64,000 nucleotides of DNA from Paenibacillus spongiae (lineage in GTDB: Bacteria; Bacillota; Bacilli; Paenibacillales; Paenibacillaceae). Both the position numbers and the translations under genes were made by a program. The stretch's first letter is position 1; every line of letters starts with the position of its first letter. Below the pieces are notes generated by a model. That model worked only from the letters and a program-made list of their open reading frames with translations, ran no database searches and had not been told where the DNA came from. Location of the stretch: assembly GCF_024734895.1 (NCBI RefSeq), contig NZ_CP091430.1:1933501-1997500 (forward strand), in the 5' to 3' direction. Shown one piece after another: positions 25,021 to 33,584 of this stretch.

Positions 25021-27912
25021 ATGGCCCTGTGGACGATGATTTTACGAAAGATGGCAAAAAATCGCTGGCTGCAGCTTAATTTGTGGCTCGGTTTGACCAT
25101 TTGCGTCGCTTTATTCAGCTCGATGCCGTTATACTCGCATGCCATCTTGCAGCGAACGCTGTTCAAGGAGCTGCAGCTGCTGCAGCAGGATAAACAGATT
25201 TATCCCGGGTATATTCGCGTAGCGACCTCGGTCTCCGGCGAACGGCCGGTCGAGGAAACGCAAAAACTGATTCTTAGAGCCGATAACTATATGAACCAGC
25301 TGCCGGAGCGGTTCGGTCTCAGCTCGCAATCCTACATCGTTACCCGAGGCACGCAGACGATACGGATTTTGCCTGCGCAAGCAACCGAGCGCGAAAAGAA
25401 AGAGATGACGCTGAATGCCAGCTTCCGCATGGTTACGGATCTGGAGAAGCGCGTGCGTCTGGTGGACGGCCGGTTCCCGGACCCCAACCGGAGTGACGAT
25501 GTATATGAAGCGGTCGTGACGCAGAAGTTTCTGATCGACATGAAGCGCGACTTGAACAATGAATTTATTTATACGAACAAAGAGACGGGCAAGCAGCTTC
25601 GGATTTTGCCGGTTGGGTTAGTCGAGACCAGCCCCGAGAATCCGTACGATCAGTTTAAAGTGGAAAACTTTAATTCTTCCCTGTTTATTCCGTCCGAGCG
25701 CTTCGAAAAGGATTTTGTCCAGAACATGGGCATTCTGCGTTTGTCGTCCATTGTATGGCAGTATTCGTTGAATTACGAAGAACTCAAAATCGGCGATATC
25801 GAGAAATTCACCTCGAGCGCAAATGCGCTGTCCGGCTACTTCAACATGCGCCTTGGCATCGCTTCGGTGGATGTGCCGGCGAAAGCGCCGATCGAAACGT
25901 ATATCGTGAAGAAAGAAAAGCTGGACTTGATGCTCTGGTCGCTCTATTCGCCGGTGATGTTCATGCTCGTGTTTTATTTGTACATGGCGGCGAATCTGAT
26001 CATCGAACGCCAGAAGACGGAGATTTCGGTTCTTCGGAGCCGGGGGGCGAGCCGTCTTCAAATCATGCTCGTCTTTGCGGCGGAGAGCATTGTGCTGGGG
26101 ACGCTTGCGCTGGCTGTCGGCCCGTTCGTCGGCGTGTACTTCACGAAGATATTGGGCGCATCTAGCGGATTTCTCGAATTTGTCCAGCGCTCCTCGCTGG
26201 ATGTCGTACTGAACAGCACGTCCTACAAAACCGCTATACTCGCGGTGATCGGATCGATCATCCTGATCCTCATTCCTGCTTTCATGGCGACGCGGACGAC
26301 GATCGTCGGACATAAGCAGCAGATGGCGCGTGCGAACAAGATGTCCTTCTGGCATAAAATGTTCATCGACGTCATCCTGTTAGGCGTATCGATATACCTG
26401 CTGTACGGATTCAATCAAAGGATGAGCGAGCTTAAGGAGCTTGCGCTCGACCCGAATGCGCTTCAGGTCGACCCGCTGCTGTTCTTCCTGCCGGCGATAT
26501 TCTCGCTGGGTTGCGGCTTATTCGCCCTCCGGATTTATCCTTGGTTAATCCGGCTCGTTTATTGGATCGGCCGTCGCTGGTGGTCGCCTGCCCTGTACTC
26601 GTCGCTGCTGCAGATCAGCCGGTCGTCCACGCAATATTTAACGATCAAAGTATTTCTGATCATGACGGTCGCTACGGGACTGTTCAGTGCCAATGCAGCC
26701 CGTACGATTAACGGCAATATGGAGGACAAGATCCTCTATACGACAGGAGCGGATATGACCTTATCCGTCCTATGGGAGAATGATGCGCCTCCGCCGCAGA
26801 TGGGGGGAGGCAATATGAACGCAGGTCCTCCTGCGGAATCAGCCGAAGAGCCGATCGTGCCGAAGAGAGTCTCTTATACGGAGCCTCCGTTTATTACGAT
26901 GACGGAGCTCGCGGGGGTAGAGGCCGCGGCAAGAGTATTCATTAAGGATAACGTAGCCGTAAACACGGACGGCGGCACCGGAGCGGCGACTTTATTTGGA
27001 ATCGACACTTATGATTTCGGACATGTAGCCTGGATGCGCTCAGGGCTGCTCGATTATCATATCAACGATTATTTGAACCTGATCGCCTCCGATCCGAAGG
27101 CGGTTCTCATCTCCCGTTCGCTGTCGAACAGCTTGGGCGTGAAGCCGGGCGACCGGATCGGCGCGAAGTGGAGCGGGTTGGATGAAGCAGGCTTTATCGT
27201 CTACGGCATCATCGATTATTGGCCGGGCTGGAGTCCGCTCCCCAAGGCGCGCGGAGCGAAGGAAGAGAGCGACGAGAACGTTATCCGGCCGAATCTGGTC
27301 GTCGGCCATCTCTCCTATATTCAGAATCATCTGGCGCTTGAGCCGTACAAGGTCTGGCTGAAGCTGGAGGAAGGCTCTTCCAGTCAGGTTGTATACGATG
27401 ATCTGACGAAGAAGAAGATTCCTGTCACCGAGTTATCGGATGCGAACGATCAGCTGGTCCGTTCCAAGAACGATCCGTTCCGTTTAGCCATTAACGGTGT
27501 CATGACGCTTGGCTTCGTTATCTCGATGGCGATCAGCTTCTTCGGCTTCTTGCTGTTCTGGGTGCTGACGTTATCGGGAAGATCGCTGCAATACGGAATT
27601 TTACGGGCGATGGGCATTTCCTTCATGCAAATTCTAGGCATGCTGTTCAGCGAGCAGCTGCTTACGTCGGCCGCCGCCGTGATCATCGGCGTCTTGATCG
27701 GCAACGCGGTGAGCGATCTGTTCGTGCCGCTCTTCCAGCTGTCGTTTAACGCTTCGGAGCAGGTTCCGCCGTTCGAAATCGTTCGTCAGCTGAGCGATTA
27801 CGTACAGCTGTACAGCGTCATTGGAACGATGTTGATTATCGGGCTGACCATACTTGGCGTAAGGGTGTCCCGAATGAAAATTTCACAAGCGCTGAAGCTG
27901 GGGGAGGAATAG
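25021..27912 (+). CDS. Large FtsX/MacB-type ABC transporter permease
   Basis: 963 aa. An N-terminal membrane segment (WLQLNLWLGLTICVALFSSMPLYS, ~18-40) is followed by a ~260-aa external domain, then a group of membrane segments (~305-330, 350-380, 405-430), with the FtsX-core phrase ERQKTEISVLRSRGASRLQIMLVFAAES. A second external region (~560-820, including a Pro/Gly-rich patch APPPQMGGGN) precedes three terminal segments (~825-850, ~880-900, ~930-950) with GRSLQYGILRAMGISFMQILGMLF. So it has two FtsX-like halves in one chain, much larger than MacB (~650 aa). GAGGTG before ATG. Works with the flanking ATPases. Confidence 0.88.
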   Translation: MALWTMILRKMAKNRWLQLNLWLGLTICVALFSSMPLYSHAILQRTLFKELQLLQQDKQIYPGYIRVATSVSGERPVEETQKLILRADNYMNQLPERFGLSSQSYIVTRGTQTIRILPAQATEREKKEMTLNASFRMVTDLEKRVRLVDGRFPDPNRSDDVYEAVVTQKFLIDMKRDLNNEFIYTNKETGKQLRILPVGLVETSPENPYDQFKVENFNSSLFIPSERFEKDFVQNMGILRLSSIVWQYSLNYEELKIGDIEKFTSSANALSGYFNMRLGIASVDVPAKAPIETYIVKKEKLDLMLWSLYSPVMFMLVFYLYMAANLIIERQKTEISVLRSRGASRLQIMLVFAAESIVLGTLALAVGPFVGVYFTKILGASSGFLEFVQRSSLDVVLNSTSYKTAILAVIGSIILILIPAFMATRTTIVGHKQQMARANKMSFWHKMFIDVILLGVSIYLLYGFNQRMSELKELALDPNALQVDPLLFFLPAIFSLGCGLFALRIYPWLIRLVYWIGRRWWSPALYSSLLQISRSSTQYLTIKVFLIMTVATGLFSANAARTINGNMEDKILYTTGADMTLSVLWENDAPPPQMGGGNMNAGPPAESAEEPIVPKRVSYTEPPFITMTELAGVEAAARVFIKDNVAVNTDGGTGAATLFGIDTYDFGHVAWMRSGLLDYHINDYLNLIASDPKAVLISRSLSNSLGVKPGDRIGAKWSGLDEAGFIVYGIIDYWPGWSPLPKARGAKEESDENVIRPNLVVGHLSYIQNHLALEPYKVWLKLEEGSSSQVVYDDLTKKKIPVTELSDANDQLVRSKNDPFRLAINGVMTLGFVISMAISFFGFLLFWVLTLSGRSLQYGILRAMGISFMQILGMLFSEQLLTSAAAVIIGVLIGNAVSDLFVPLFQLSFNASEQVPPFEIVRQLSDYVQLYSVIGTMLIIGLTILGVRVSRMKISQALKLGEE

Positions 27913-27915
27913 CCC

Positions 27916-28800
27916 ATGATACACTGCGACGGTCTCGTCAAGATCTACAAGTCCGACGATCTCGAAGTTGTTGCGCTGCAAGGGCTTGACCTGCACGTCG
28001 AGACTGGCGAGCTGATGGCGATTATCGGCAACAGCGGCAGCGGCAAGTCCACGCTGCTCAACATGCTTGGCGGTCTCGATAAACCGTCGGCGGGCTCTTT
28101 GACTGTGGACGGGAAGGACCTGCTCAAATTTACGGAACGGGATTTGGTCAAATATAAGCGTGAATCCGTCGGCTTCGTCTGGCAGAGCAATTCACGCAAC
28201 CTGATTCCGTATTTGACCGCGCTGGAGAACGTAGAGCTGCCCATTCTGCTCAAGGGGCGGCGCAAGCGTCTGCGTGCGCTCGAGCTGCTCGATGCTGTGG
28301 GCCTCAGTCACCGCGTCAAGAACCGGCTCAGCGAGCTGTCGGGCGGTGAGCAGCAGCGGGTAGCGATCGCCATTGCGCTCGCCAACGAACCGAAGCTGCT
28401 GCTGGCAGACGAACCAACCGGTTCGCTGGATACGAAGATGTCCAATCAGATTCTGGACCTGTTCCGCGAGCTGAACCATAAGATCGGCATTACGATCGTC
28501 ATTGTTACTCATGATCCTCTGCTCGCGCGCAAGGTGGACCGGGTCGTATCCATCCGCGACGGGAAGACATCGGCGGAGATCCTCCGCCGGCAGTCCTACG
28601 CAGAGGAGCTCGCCGCACTCGAGAGCGGAGTCGGTCTTGAGGAGCATGAGGAAAGCCACGTCGAATATGCGGTAATCGATAAGGCGGGCAGGCTTCAGAT
28701 TCCGGCCTCCTATCTTCAGGCAGATGAATTTAAAGAAAAGAATAAAGTCCGTGTCGAGATGGAAGAAGGACGCATTATTCTCTATCCGCCGGAGAAGTAG
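27916..28800 (+). CDS. ABC transporter ATP-binding protein with AbrB-like C-terminal domain
   Basis: 294 aa. Residues 1-220 are a LolD/MacB-type ATPase: Walker A GNSGSGKS (38-45), signature LSGGEQQR (141-148), Walker [13 protein letters not shown] (161-172), H-loop VTHD. Residues ~250-291 form an extra piece, [17 protein letters not shown] then [19 protein letters not shown], which matches the pattern of SpoVT/AbrB swapped-hairpin domains (V-D--GR--IP----, then V-V--E-G-I-L-P). A linker rich in Glu/Leu joins them. The tail may mediate dimerisation or even DNA/regulator contact (inference). GGGGGAGG precedes ATG; 3 bp after the permease stop. Second ATPase of the exporter operon. Confidence 0.88.
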   Translation: MIHCDGLVKIYKSDDLEVVALQGLDLHVETGELMAIIGNSGSGKSTLLNMLGGLDKPSAGSLTVDGKDLLKFTERDLVKYKRESVGFVWQSNSRNLIPYLTALENVELPILLKGRRKRLRALELLDAVGLSHRVKNRLSELSGGEQQRVAIAIALANEPKLLLADEPTGSLDTKMSNQILDLFRELNHKIGITIVIVTHDPLLARKVDRVVSIRDGKTSAEILRRQSYAEELAALESGVGLEEHEESHVEYAVIDKAGRLQIPASYLQADEFKEKNKVRVEMEEGRIILYPPEK

Positions 28801-28813
28801 CGTTTCAAGGCAT

Positions 28814-28847
28814 AACCGCGAGCCCGCACTGGGTTCGCGGTTTTCTT
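28814..28847 (+). terminator. Terminator of the ABC exporter operon
   Basis: Stem AACCGCGAGCCC / GGGTTCGCGGTT (one G-T pair) with a 5-nt loop, then TTCTT. Confidence 0.8.
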
Positions 28848-28915
28848 GATTGTTCCGCTTGGAGAAGGCTAAAGTCTGAAGCTGATATGAAACGGGCATA
28901 GATTTACACACTGTC

Positions 28916-28944
28916 TTGTTTCATCGATGCTGGAATGCTATAGT
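28916..28944 (+). promoter_or_regulatory. Putative sigma-A promoter of tag
   Basis: TTGTTT (28916-28921), 17-nt spacer, TATAGT (28939-28944), about 45 bp before the ribosome site of the glycosylase gene. Confidence 0.6.
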
Positions 28945-28994
28945 AAAGATAAGAACGAATGTTCTATACCGAAGGTGTCCGGAGGAATTCATTC

Positions 28995-29561
28995 ATGACC
29001 ATTAGATGCGGCTGGGTAAACGACGATCCGTTATATATGGCGTACCACGATCAGGAATGGGGCGTACCTGTACATGATGACCAGAAGCTGTTTGAGATGA
29101 TCACGCTGGAAGGGGCTCAAGCCGGTCTGAGCTGGTACACCGTGCTCAAGAAGCGGGAAGCTTACAGGGAGGCGTTCGACGGCTTCGACTTCGAGAAAGT
29201 AGCGGCGTATGACGATGCGAAAGCGGCAGAATTGCTGCTTAACGAAGGAATCGTACGCAATCGGCTGAAGATCGCCTCGACGATCGGCAATGCCCGTGCT
29301 TTCATACGCGTTAGAGAGGAATTCGGCAGCTTCGACCGGTATATATGGAGCTTCGTCGGCGGCAAGCCCATACGGAATCAATGGAAGGAGCTGAAGGAAG
29401 TTCCGGCGCAAACCATCGTTTCCGACGCTATGAGCAAGGATCTGCGCAAGCGCGGCTTCAAATTTGTCGGCAGCACGATTTGTTACGCCTTCATGCAGGC
29501 CGTTGGCATGGTGAACGATCATGTGGAGAGCTGTTTTTGTTATGGCAAGCAGCCCATCTAG
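28995..29561 (+). CDS. tag: DNA-3-methyladenine glycosylase I
   Basis: 188 aa. Excises 3-methyladenine from alkylated DNA (base excision repair). Starts with the family N-terminus IRCGWVNDDPLYMAYHDQEWGVPVHDDQKLFEMITLEGAQAGLSW and continues with GIVRNRLKIASTIGNARAF, SKDLRKRGFKFVGSTICYAFMQAVGMVNDH; the zinc ligands Cys near the N-terminus and His/Cys near the C-terminus (NDHVESCFC) are present. ATG 28995 has GGAGGAATTCATTC upstream. Single gene between its own promoter and a strong terminator. Confidence 0.95.
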   Translation: MTIRCGWVNDDPLYMAYHDQEWGVPVHDDQKLFEMITLEGAQAGLSWYTVLKKREAYREAFDGFDFEKVAAYDDAKAAELLLNEGIVRNRLKIASTIGNARAFIRVREEFGSFDRYIWSFVGGKPIRNQWKELKEVPAQTIVSDAMSKDLRKRGFKFVGSTICYAFMQAVGMVNDHVESCFCYGKQPI

Positions 29562-29624
29562 AGGAAGTAGGCAGCAACAGAATGATCCCCGCTGCTGGTG
29601 CAGTTATGCTTCGATAATAGCAGG

Positions 29625-29663
29625 AGGGCTGGACAGGCTTTCAAACCTGTCCAGCCCTTTTTC
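29625..29663 (+). terminator. Terminator of tag
   Basis: Perfect 13-bp stem AGGGCTGGACAGG / CCTGTCCAGCCCT, 8-nt loop, then TTTTTC. Confidence 0.9.
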
Positions 29664-29697
29664 TTATTCGGTCTGCTGCTGCCCGTAGGATAAACAA

Positions 29698-29747
29698 GAG
29701 GGCGATTCCTCCTGTCATTACTCATGACTGAAGGGATCGCCCCCTGC
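29698..29747 (-). terminator. Terminator of pepF
   Basis: Minus-strand stem GGGCGATCCC / GGAATCGCCC with an internal mismatch and a ~25-nt loop, followed by TCTTGTTTAT. Located 20 bp after the pepF stop codon. Confidence 0.65.
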
Positions 29748-29766
29748 TCATCGATATTAGAACTCG

Positions 29767-31557
29767 TTAGCTGGTCAATTGCTCCATCTGGCTGATCAGA
29801 TCTTCGAAGACGCTCATCGCTTGTTCGATCGGCTCCGGTGATGACATATCCACACCGGCCTTCTTCAAGATGTTAATGGAGAAGTCGCTTCCGCCGCTCT
29901 TCAGGAAACCGAGGTATCGTTCGACGGCCGGTGCGCCTTCCTCCAAAATTTGTTTCGAGAAGCTGGTTGCGGCCGAGAAGCCCGTCGCGTACTTGTACAC
30001 GTAGAAGCTCGTGTAGAAGTGCGGAATGCGCGCCCATTCCATCTCGATATCTTTGTCCACCGACATGCCCGGTCCGTAGTAGAGGACGTTCAGGTCGTAG
30101 TAGATTTTGCTCAGCTCCTGAGGCGTGAGCGAATCGCCGCCCTCGGCTTTCTCGTGAATGATTTTCTCGAATTCGGCGAACATCGTTTGACGGAAGACGG
30201 TCGTCCGGAACTGGTCGGCGTAGTACGTCAGCAGATACATCTTTTCTTTCGGGTCCGTGGACTTGTTAAGCATATAATCCATGAGCAGCGCCTCGTTGAG
30301 CGTGGATGCGACCTCGGCCAGGAAGATGGTATACTGCGCGTCGCGGTAGTCCTGATTGCCGTCGGAGTAGTAAGAATGCAGCGCGTGGCCCATTTCGTGG
30401 GTCAAAGTGAACATGCTGTTCAGATTATCCTTATGGTTGAGCAGCACGTACGGATGGGTGCCGTATGCCCCCCAGCTGTATGCGCCGCTGCGCTTGCCTT
30501 CATTCTCGTAAACGTCGATCCAGCCATCGTTGTAGCCTTTCTCCAGCGCGTTCAGATAATCTTCGCCAAGCGGCTTCAAGCTTTCCTTAACCGTTTTCTT
30601 CGCTTCCTCGAAGGTAATGTCCATCTTGTACTCTTCAACGAGCGGTGCGAACAGGTCGTACATATGGAGCTCATCGACCTTCATCAGCTTCTTGCGCAGC
30701 TCCATGTAGCGGTGCATAAGCGGCAGATACTTGTGAATGGTATCGATTAAATTCGTATACACGCTCTTGGGGATGTTATCGCCATACAGCGACATCTCCA
30801 AAGCGGACGGATACTTGCGGGCGCGGGAATAAAAAATATTTTTCGTTACGTTGGCGTTCAGCGTCGAAGCGATCGTATTCTTGAGTTTACCGTATGTTTC
30901 ATACATGGCCTTGAACGCAGCCTTGCGTACGTCGCGGTCCTTGCTCTCCAGAAATTGTATGTAGCGGCCGTGAGTCAGCTCGATTTCTTCGCCGTTCTCG
31001 TCTTTAATCTTAGGAAACTTCATATCGGCGTTGTTCAGCATGCTGTAGACGGTACCCGCAGATTGGCTGATGTTGCCGACTTGGGCCAGCAGCGCTTCTT
31101 CCGCTTTGGACAGCACGTGGGCCTTCTGGCGGCGCATCTCCTCCAGCGTTTGGCGGTATTTGGACAGTTCCGGATGAGCAATGAACGATTCCAGCTCTGC
31201 ATCGGACAAGCTGAGCACTTCAGGCGTGATAAAAGAGAGCGCTTCGCCTGTTTCGACGGACAGCTTCTTGGATTTGTCGGAGAGGGCCTGATAAGTAGGC
31301 TCGGCCATATCTTCGTGATGCTTCATATTGGCATACACGTAGAGGCGTTCCACGTGAAGGGACAGGTCGTCCTCGAGCTCGAAGCATGCCTTCAGCTGTT
31401 TCGGGTCGGCCAGCTTGCCTTGGAATACGGCAACCTGCTTCATCTGTTCCTTCGCTACTGCAAATTCTTTGTCCCAATCGGACTGGCTGGCGAACAAATC
31501 CTCCAGCTTCCAGCTGTGTTCGGCAGCGGTTTCGGATCGTTTCGGTAATTGACTCAT
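29767..31557 (-). CDS. pepF: Oligoendopeptidase F (M3 family zinc metallopeptidase)
   Basis: 596 aa cytoplasmic peptidase that degrades oligopeptides. Zinc motif HEMGHALHSYY at about res. 387-397 with the third ligand Glu in FLAEVASTLNEALL; N-terminal helical domain typical for PepF (WKLEDLFASQSDWDKEF, FIAHPELSKYRQTLEEMRRQKAHVLSKAEE). Start ATG 31557 follows GAGGAGGATACC; the frame is open upstream to 31698 but that stretch has no binding site and lacks family similarity. Length is normal for PepF. Monocistronic with its own terminator. Confidence 0.95.
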   Translation of the reverse strand: MSQLPKRSETAAEHSWKLEDLFASQSDWDKEFAVAKEQMKQVAVFQGKLADPKQLKACFELEDDLSLHVERLYVYANMKHHEDMAEPTYQALSDKSKKLSVETGEALSFITPEVLSLSDAELESFIAHPELSKYRQTLEEMRRQKAHVLSKAEEALLAQVGNISQSAGTVYSMLNNADMKFPKIKDENGEEIELTHGRYIQFLESKDRDVRKAAFKAMYETYGKLKNTIASTLNANVTKNIFYSRARKYPSALEMSLYGDNIPKSVYTNLIDTIHKYLPLMHRYMELRKKLMKVDELHMYDLFAPLVEEYKMDITFEEAKKTVKESLKPLGEDYLNALEKGYNDGWIDVYENEGKRSGAYSWGAYGTHPYVLLNHKDNLNSMFTLTHEMGHALHSYYSDGNQDYRDAQYTIFLAEVASTLNEALLMDYMLNKSTDPKEKMYLLTYYADQFRTTVFRQTMFAEFEKIIHEKAEGGDSLTPQELSKIYYDLNVLYYGPGMSVDKDIEMEWARIPHFYTSFYVYKYATGFSAATSFSKQILEEGAPAVERYLGFLKSGGSDFSINILKKAGVDMSSPEPIEQAMSVFEDLISQMEQLTS

Positions 31558-31735
31558 CGGTATCCTCCTCGGTTGGTATATAGTGGATGAGGCCGCTGCG
31601 GCAGATGCCGCCTTGTGATTCGGATGCATGGCAGCGCTCGGCAGCAGGGACAGGGACAGAAGAAGGGGCAGCCATCTCAAAATGGAATCACGCTCCAATC
31701 AAGTTTGCCCCTAGTTTGACCCGGTTACAGCCTCA

Positions 31736-31915
31736 TTATGACCCCATCGTTGCCAAACTGTAAACAATAAGGAAAAAAGCGAATGCGATGAACAAGATTG
31801 ACGATAGGGCGATCCATCTGCGCAAACGTTCGGGAACTCGGTCCCGCTGCATGATGACGATGACCCCGAGTGAGAAAGAGGCAATAATGAAAATAATCGT
31901 AGCCGTTGTATCCAA
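31736..31915 (-). CDS. Small two-helix membrane protein
   Basis: 59 aa from TTG 31915. Two hydrophobic helices (ATIIFIIASFSLGVIVIM and IALSSILFIAFAFFLIVYSLA) joined by a basic loop QRDRVPERLRRW. GGAGGGAG lies about 12 nt upstream of the TTG; a TTG at 31939 would place that purine run inside the gene. No family recognised; small proteins of this kind are often conserved in Paenibacillaceae, but that is from general knowledge, not from a search. Confidence 0.55.
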   Translation of the reverse strand: MDTTATIIFIIASFSLGVIVIMQRDRVPERLRRWIALSSILFIAFAFFLIVYSLATMGS

Positions 31916-32005
31916 CTTGCGTTTACGCTCCCTCCGCAAAACCTATGCAGGTTCTGTACTTCTTATGTTCGCTGCCCTGGATGATTATTCCTGCCGCTGA
32001 TTCGC

Positions 32006-32239
32006 TTATATCGCACGGAATCCTTCCATAATTGCATGCCGTTCTTCTTCGCGGCCGATGAAGTCCTCGGGGCGGAAGCGGTTCTCCGCCCAGTGCAGCA
32101 TTTGCGGACGGCTTACGAATGTGTGGCACTCCTCGCCCCATTGATCGGAGATTTCCCTGACGATCAGCGTCTTGCCTTGCACTTCAACGGTAAGCATATT
32201 GTACTTGTCCGTTTTATAAATTTGATGCTTCTTAAACAT
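32006..32239 (-). CDS. Small conserved-looking protein of unknown function
   Basis: 77 aa, MFKKHQIYKTDKYNMLTVEV then VQGKTLIVREISDQWGEECHTFVSRPQMLHWAENRFRPEDFIGREEERHAIMEGFRAI. Soluble, mixed alpha/beta, with several aromatic residues. Start ATG 32239 is strongly supported by TGGAGGTCG 7-9 nt upstream. No known domain recognised. Same strand as the small membrane protein downstream; between them lies a 90-bp gap. Confidence 0.65.
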   Translation of the reverse strand: MFKKHQIYKTDKYNMLTVEVQGKTLIVREISDQWGEECHTFVSRPQMLHWAENRFRPEDFIGREEERHAIMEGFRAI

Positions 32240-32454
32240 GTGAATGCGACCTCCATTAATCATACGTCATATCCTACAATCATAGCGATAAGAAGGGGTA
32301 GAAATCAACTTGAACCTATGTTAAAATGTGGAAACCCTAGCGGCGGTAGACGAGGATTTACCGTTCAGGCGGTGCAAAGCATGCTCGTCGGCGATTTACG
32401 GTGAACATGAGATGAGACGAGTTTGAGAACGAGCAGAGCGGAGGAGAGAAGAGA

Positions 32455-33147
32455 ATGAAACAAGCGTATGAACAGGTTGGCGTGGCCATGACATGCCGGA
32501 GTTATGAAGAGTATATGCGGATGTTTGATCTGCGGGAGGAAGAGGTAGCGCAGGGAGAGACGCTCGATATTGCGGGCGGGGGCTCGTCGTTTACTGCGGA
32601 AGCGAGAACGCGGGGCTACGCGGCTTACGCTGTGGATCCCAGGTATAAAGGATCATTCGAAGGCTGGGTTGCCGAAGCGGAAGCCGAGATCGAGACGTCG
32701 ACCGCTAAGCTGGCCGGTCTGGCCGAGCATTACGACTGGACCTATTACGGTGATTTAGAGCGGCACCGTGCCGGGAGAGTCGCTTCTTTGCAGCAGTTTG
32801 CCTCGCATGCTCAAGACGCAAGTGGCCGGGAGTTCTATATCCCGGGCAGTTTGCCCAGCCTGCCCTTTGATGACCGCCGGTTCGATCTGGTGCTGTGCAG
32901 CCATTTTTTGTTTTTATATGCGGATCAATTCGATAAGCAATTTCACTTGGATGCCGTTCTGGAGATGATGCGGGTGAGCCGCAAGGCCGTTCTGATCTAC
33001 CCATTGATTTCACTGCGGCTGGATCCATATCCGCATATGGAGCATATAATGGATGAGATTCGCAAACACGAGGGCCGGCCGGAATTGTTCCGCAGCCAGC
33101 TGCCCTTTATTCCAGGATCAATCCACGGATTGAAAATAAATCTTTAA
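32455..33147 (+). CDS. SAM-dependent methyltransferase-like protein
   Basis: 230 aa. ETLDIAGGGSSFTAEARTRGYAAYAVDPRYKG is a motif I with the GxGxS pattern and an acidic residue in the next strand (AVDP), and SLPSLPFDDRRFDLVLCSHFLFLYADQF is the usual motif IV/V region; VLEMMRVSRKAVLIYPL follows. The catalytic role is inferred from the fold; residue pattern is slightly divergent (Ala in place of Gly in IAGGG). GGAGGAGAGAAGAGA precedes ATG. Substrate unknown; not linked to other biosynthetic genes. Confidence 0.75.
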   Translation: MKQAYEQVGVAMTCRSYEEYMRMFDLREEEVAQGETLDIAGGGSSFTAEARTRGYAAYAVDPRYKGSFEGWVAEAEAEIETSTAKLAGLAEHYDWTYYGDLERHRAGRVASLQQFASHAQDASGREFYIPGSLPSLPFDDRRFDLVLCSHFLFLYADQFDKQFHLDAVLEMMRVSRKAVLIYPLISLRLDPYPHMEHIMDEIRKHEGRPELFRSQLPFIPGSIHGLKINL

Positions 33148-33176
33148 TTGCAATTATTACCCAGTAGTTGTATAAT
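33148..33176 (+). promoter_or_regulatory. Strong sigma-A promoter of the cold-shock gene
   Basis: TTGCAA (33148-33153), 17-nt spacer, TATAAT (33171-33176). The ~45-nt leader contains a small CCG/CGG hairpin (CGCCGTACAACGGCGG) before AGGAGG. Confidence 0.7.
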
Positions 33177-33223
33177 TGGGATACTCGCCGTACAACGGCG
33201 GCCATTTTTAGGAGGTTGTTCAT

Positions 33224-33421
33224 TTGAAAGGAACAGTAAAGTGGTTCAACGCAGAGAAAGGCTACGGCTTTATCCAAGTGGAGAACGGAGAAGACGTATT
33301 CGTTCATTACTCTGCCATTCAAGGCGAAGGCTTCAAGTCCTTGGAAGAAGGTCAAGCGGTTGAATTTGATATCACACAGGGTAACCGCGGAGCACAAGCA
33401 GCTAACGTCACGAAGTTGTAA
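33224..33421 (+). CDS. Cold-shock protein (CspA/CspB family)
   Basis: 65 aa single OB-fold. [38 protein letters not shown] carries both RNA-binding motifs RNP1 (KGYGFI) and RNP2 (DVFVHY). Binds single-stranded RNA/DNA as an RNA chaperone. TTG start with AGGAGGTTGTTCAT in front. Own promoter and strong terminator, so highly expressed as a single gene, as usual. Confidence 0.95.
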   Translation: MKGTVKWFNAEKGYGFIQVENGEDVFVHYSAIQGEGFKSLEEGQAVEFDITQGNRGAQAANVTKL

Positions 33422-33470
33422 GATCACGGCCCGACCGCTTATTCTTATAAACAAGTGCAATAGCGCATAT

Positions 33471-33500
33471 AGAATCCCCGATTTCGGGGATTTTTTTTAT
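33471..33500 (+). terminator. Terminator of the cold-shock gene
   Basis: AATCCCCG / CGGGGATT stem, 4-nt loop, run of eight Ts. Confidence 0.92.
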
Positions 33501-33584
33501 GCGCTGCTCTCGTTATATTTTCACTCGCCGAGCTGTGTTAAGCTGATGAACAAATCGTGCATACGTTATTGGAGGTGCGCGCCA

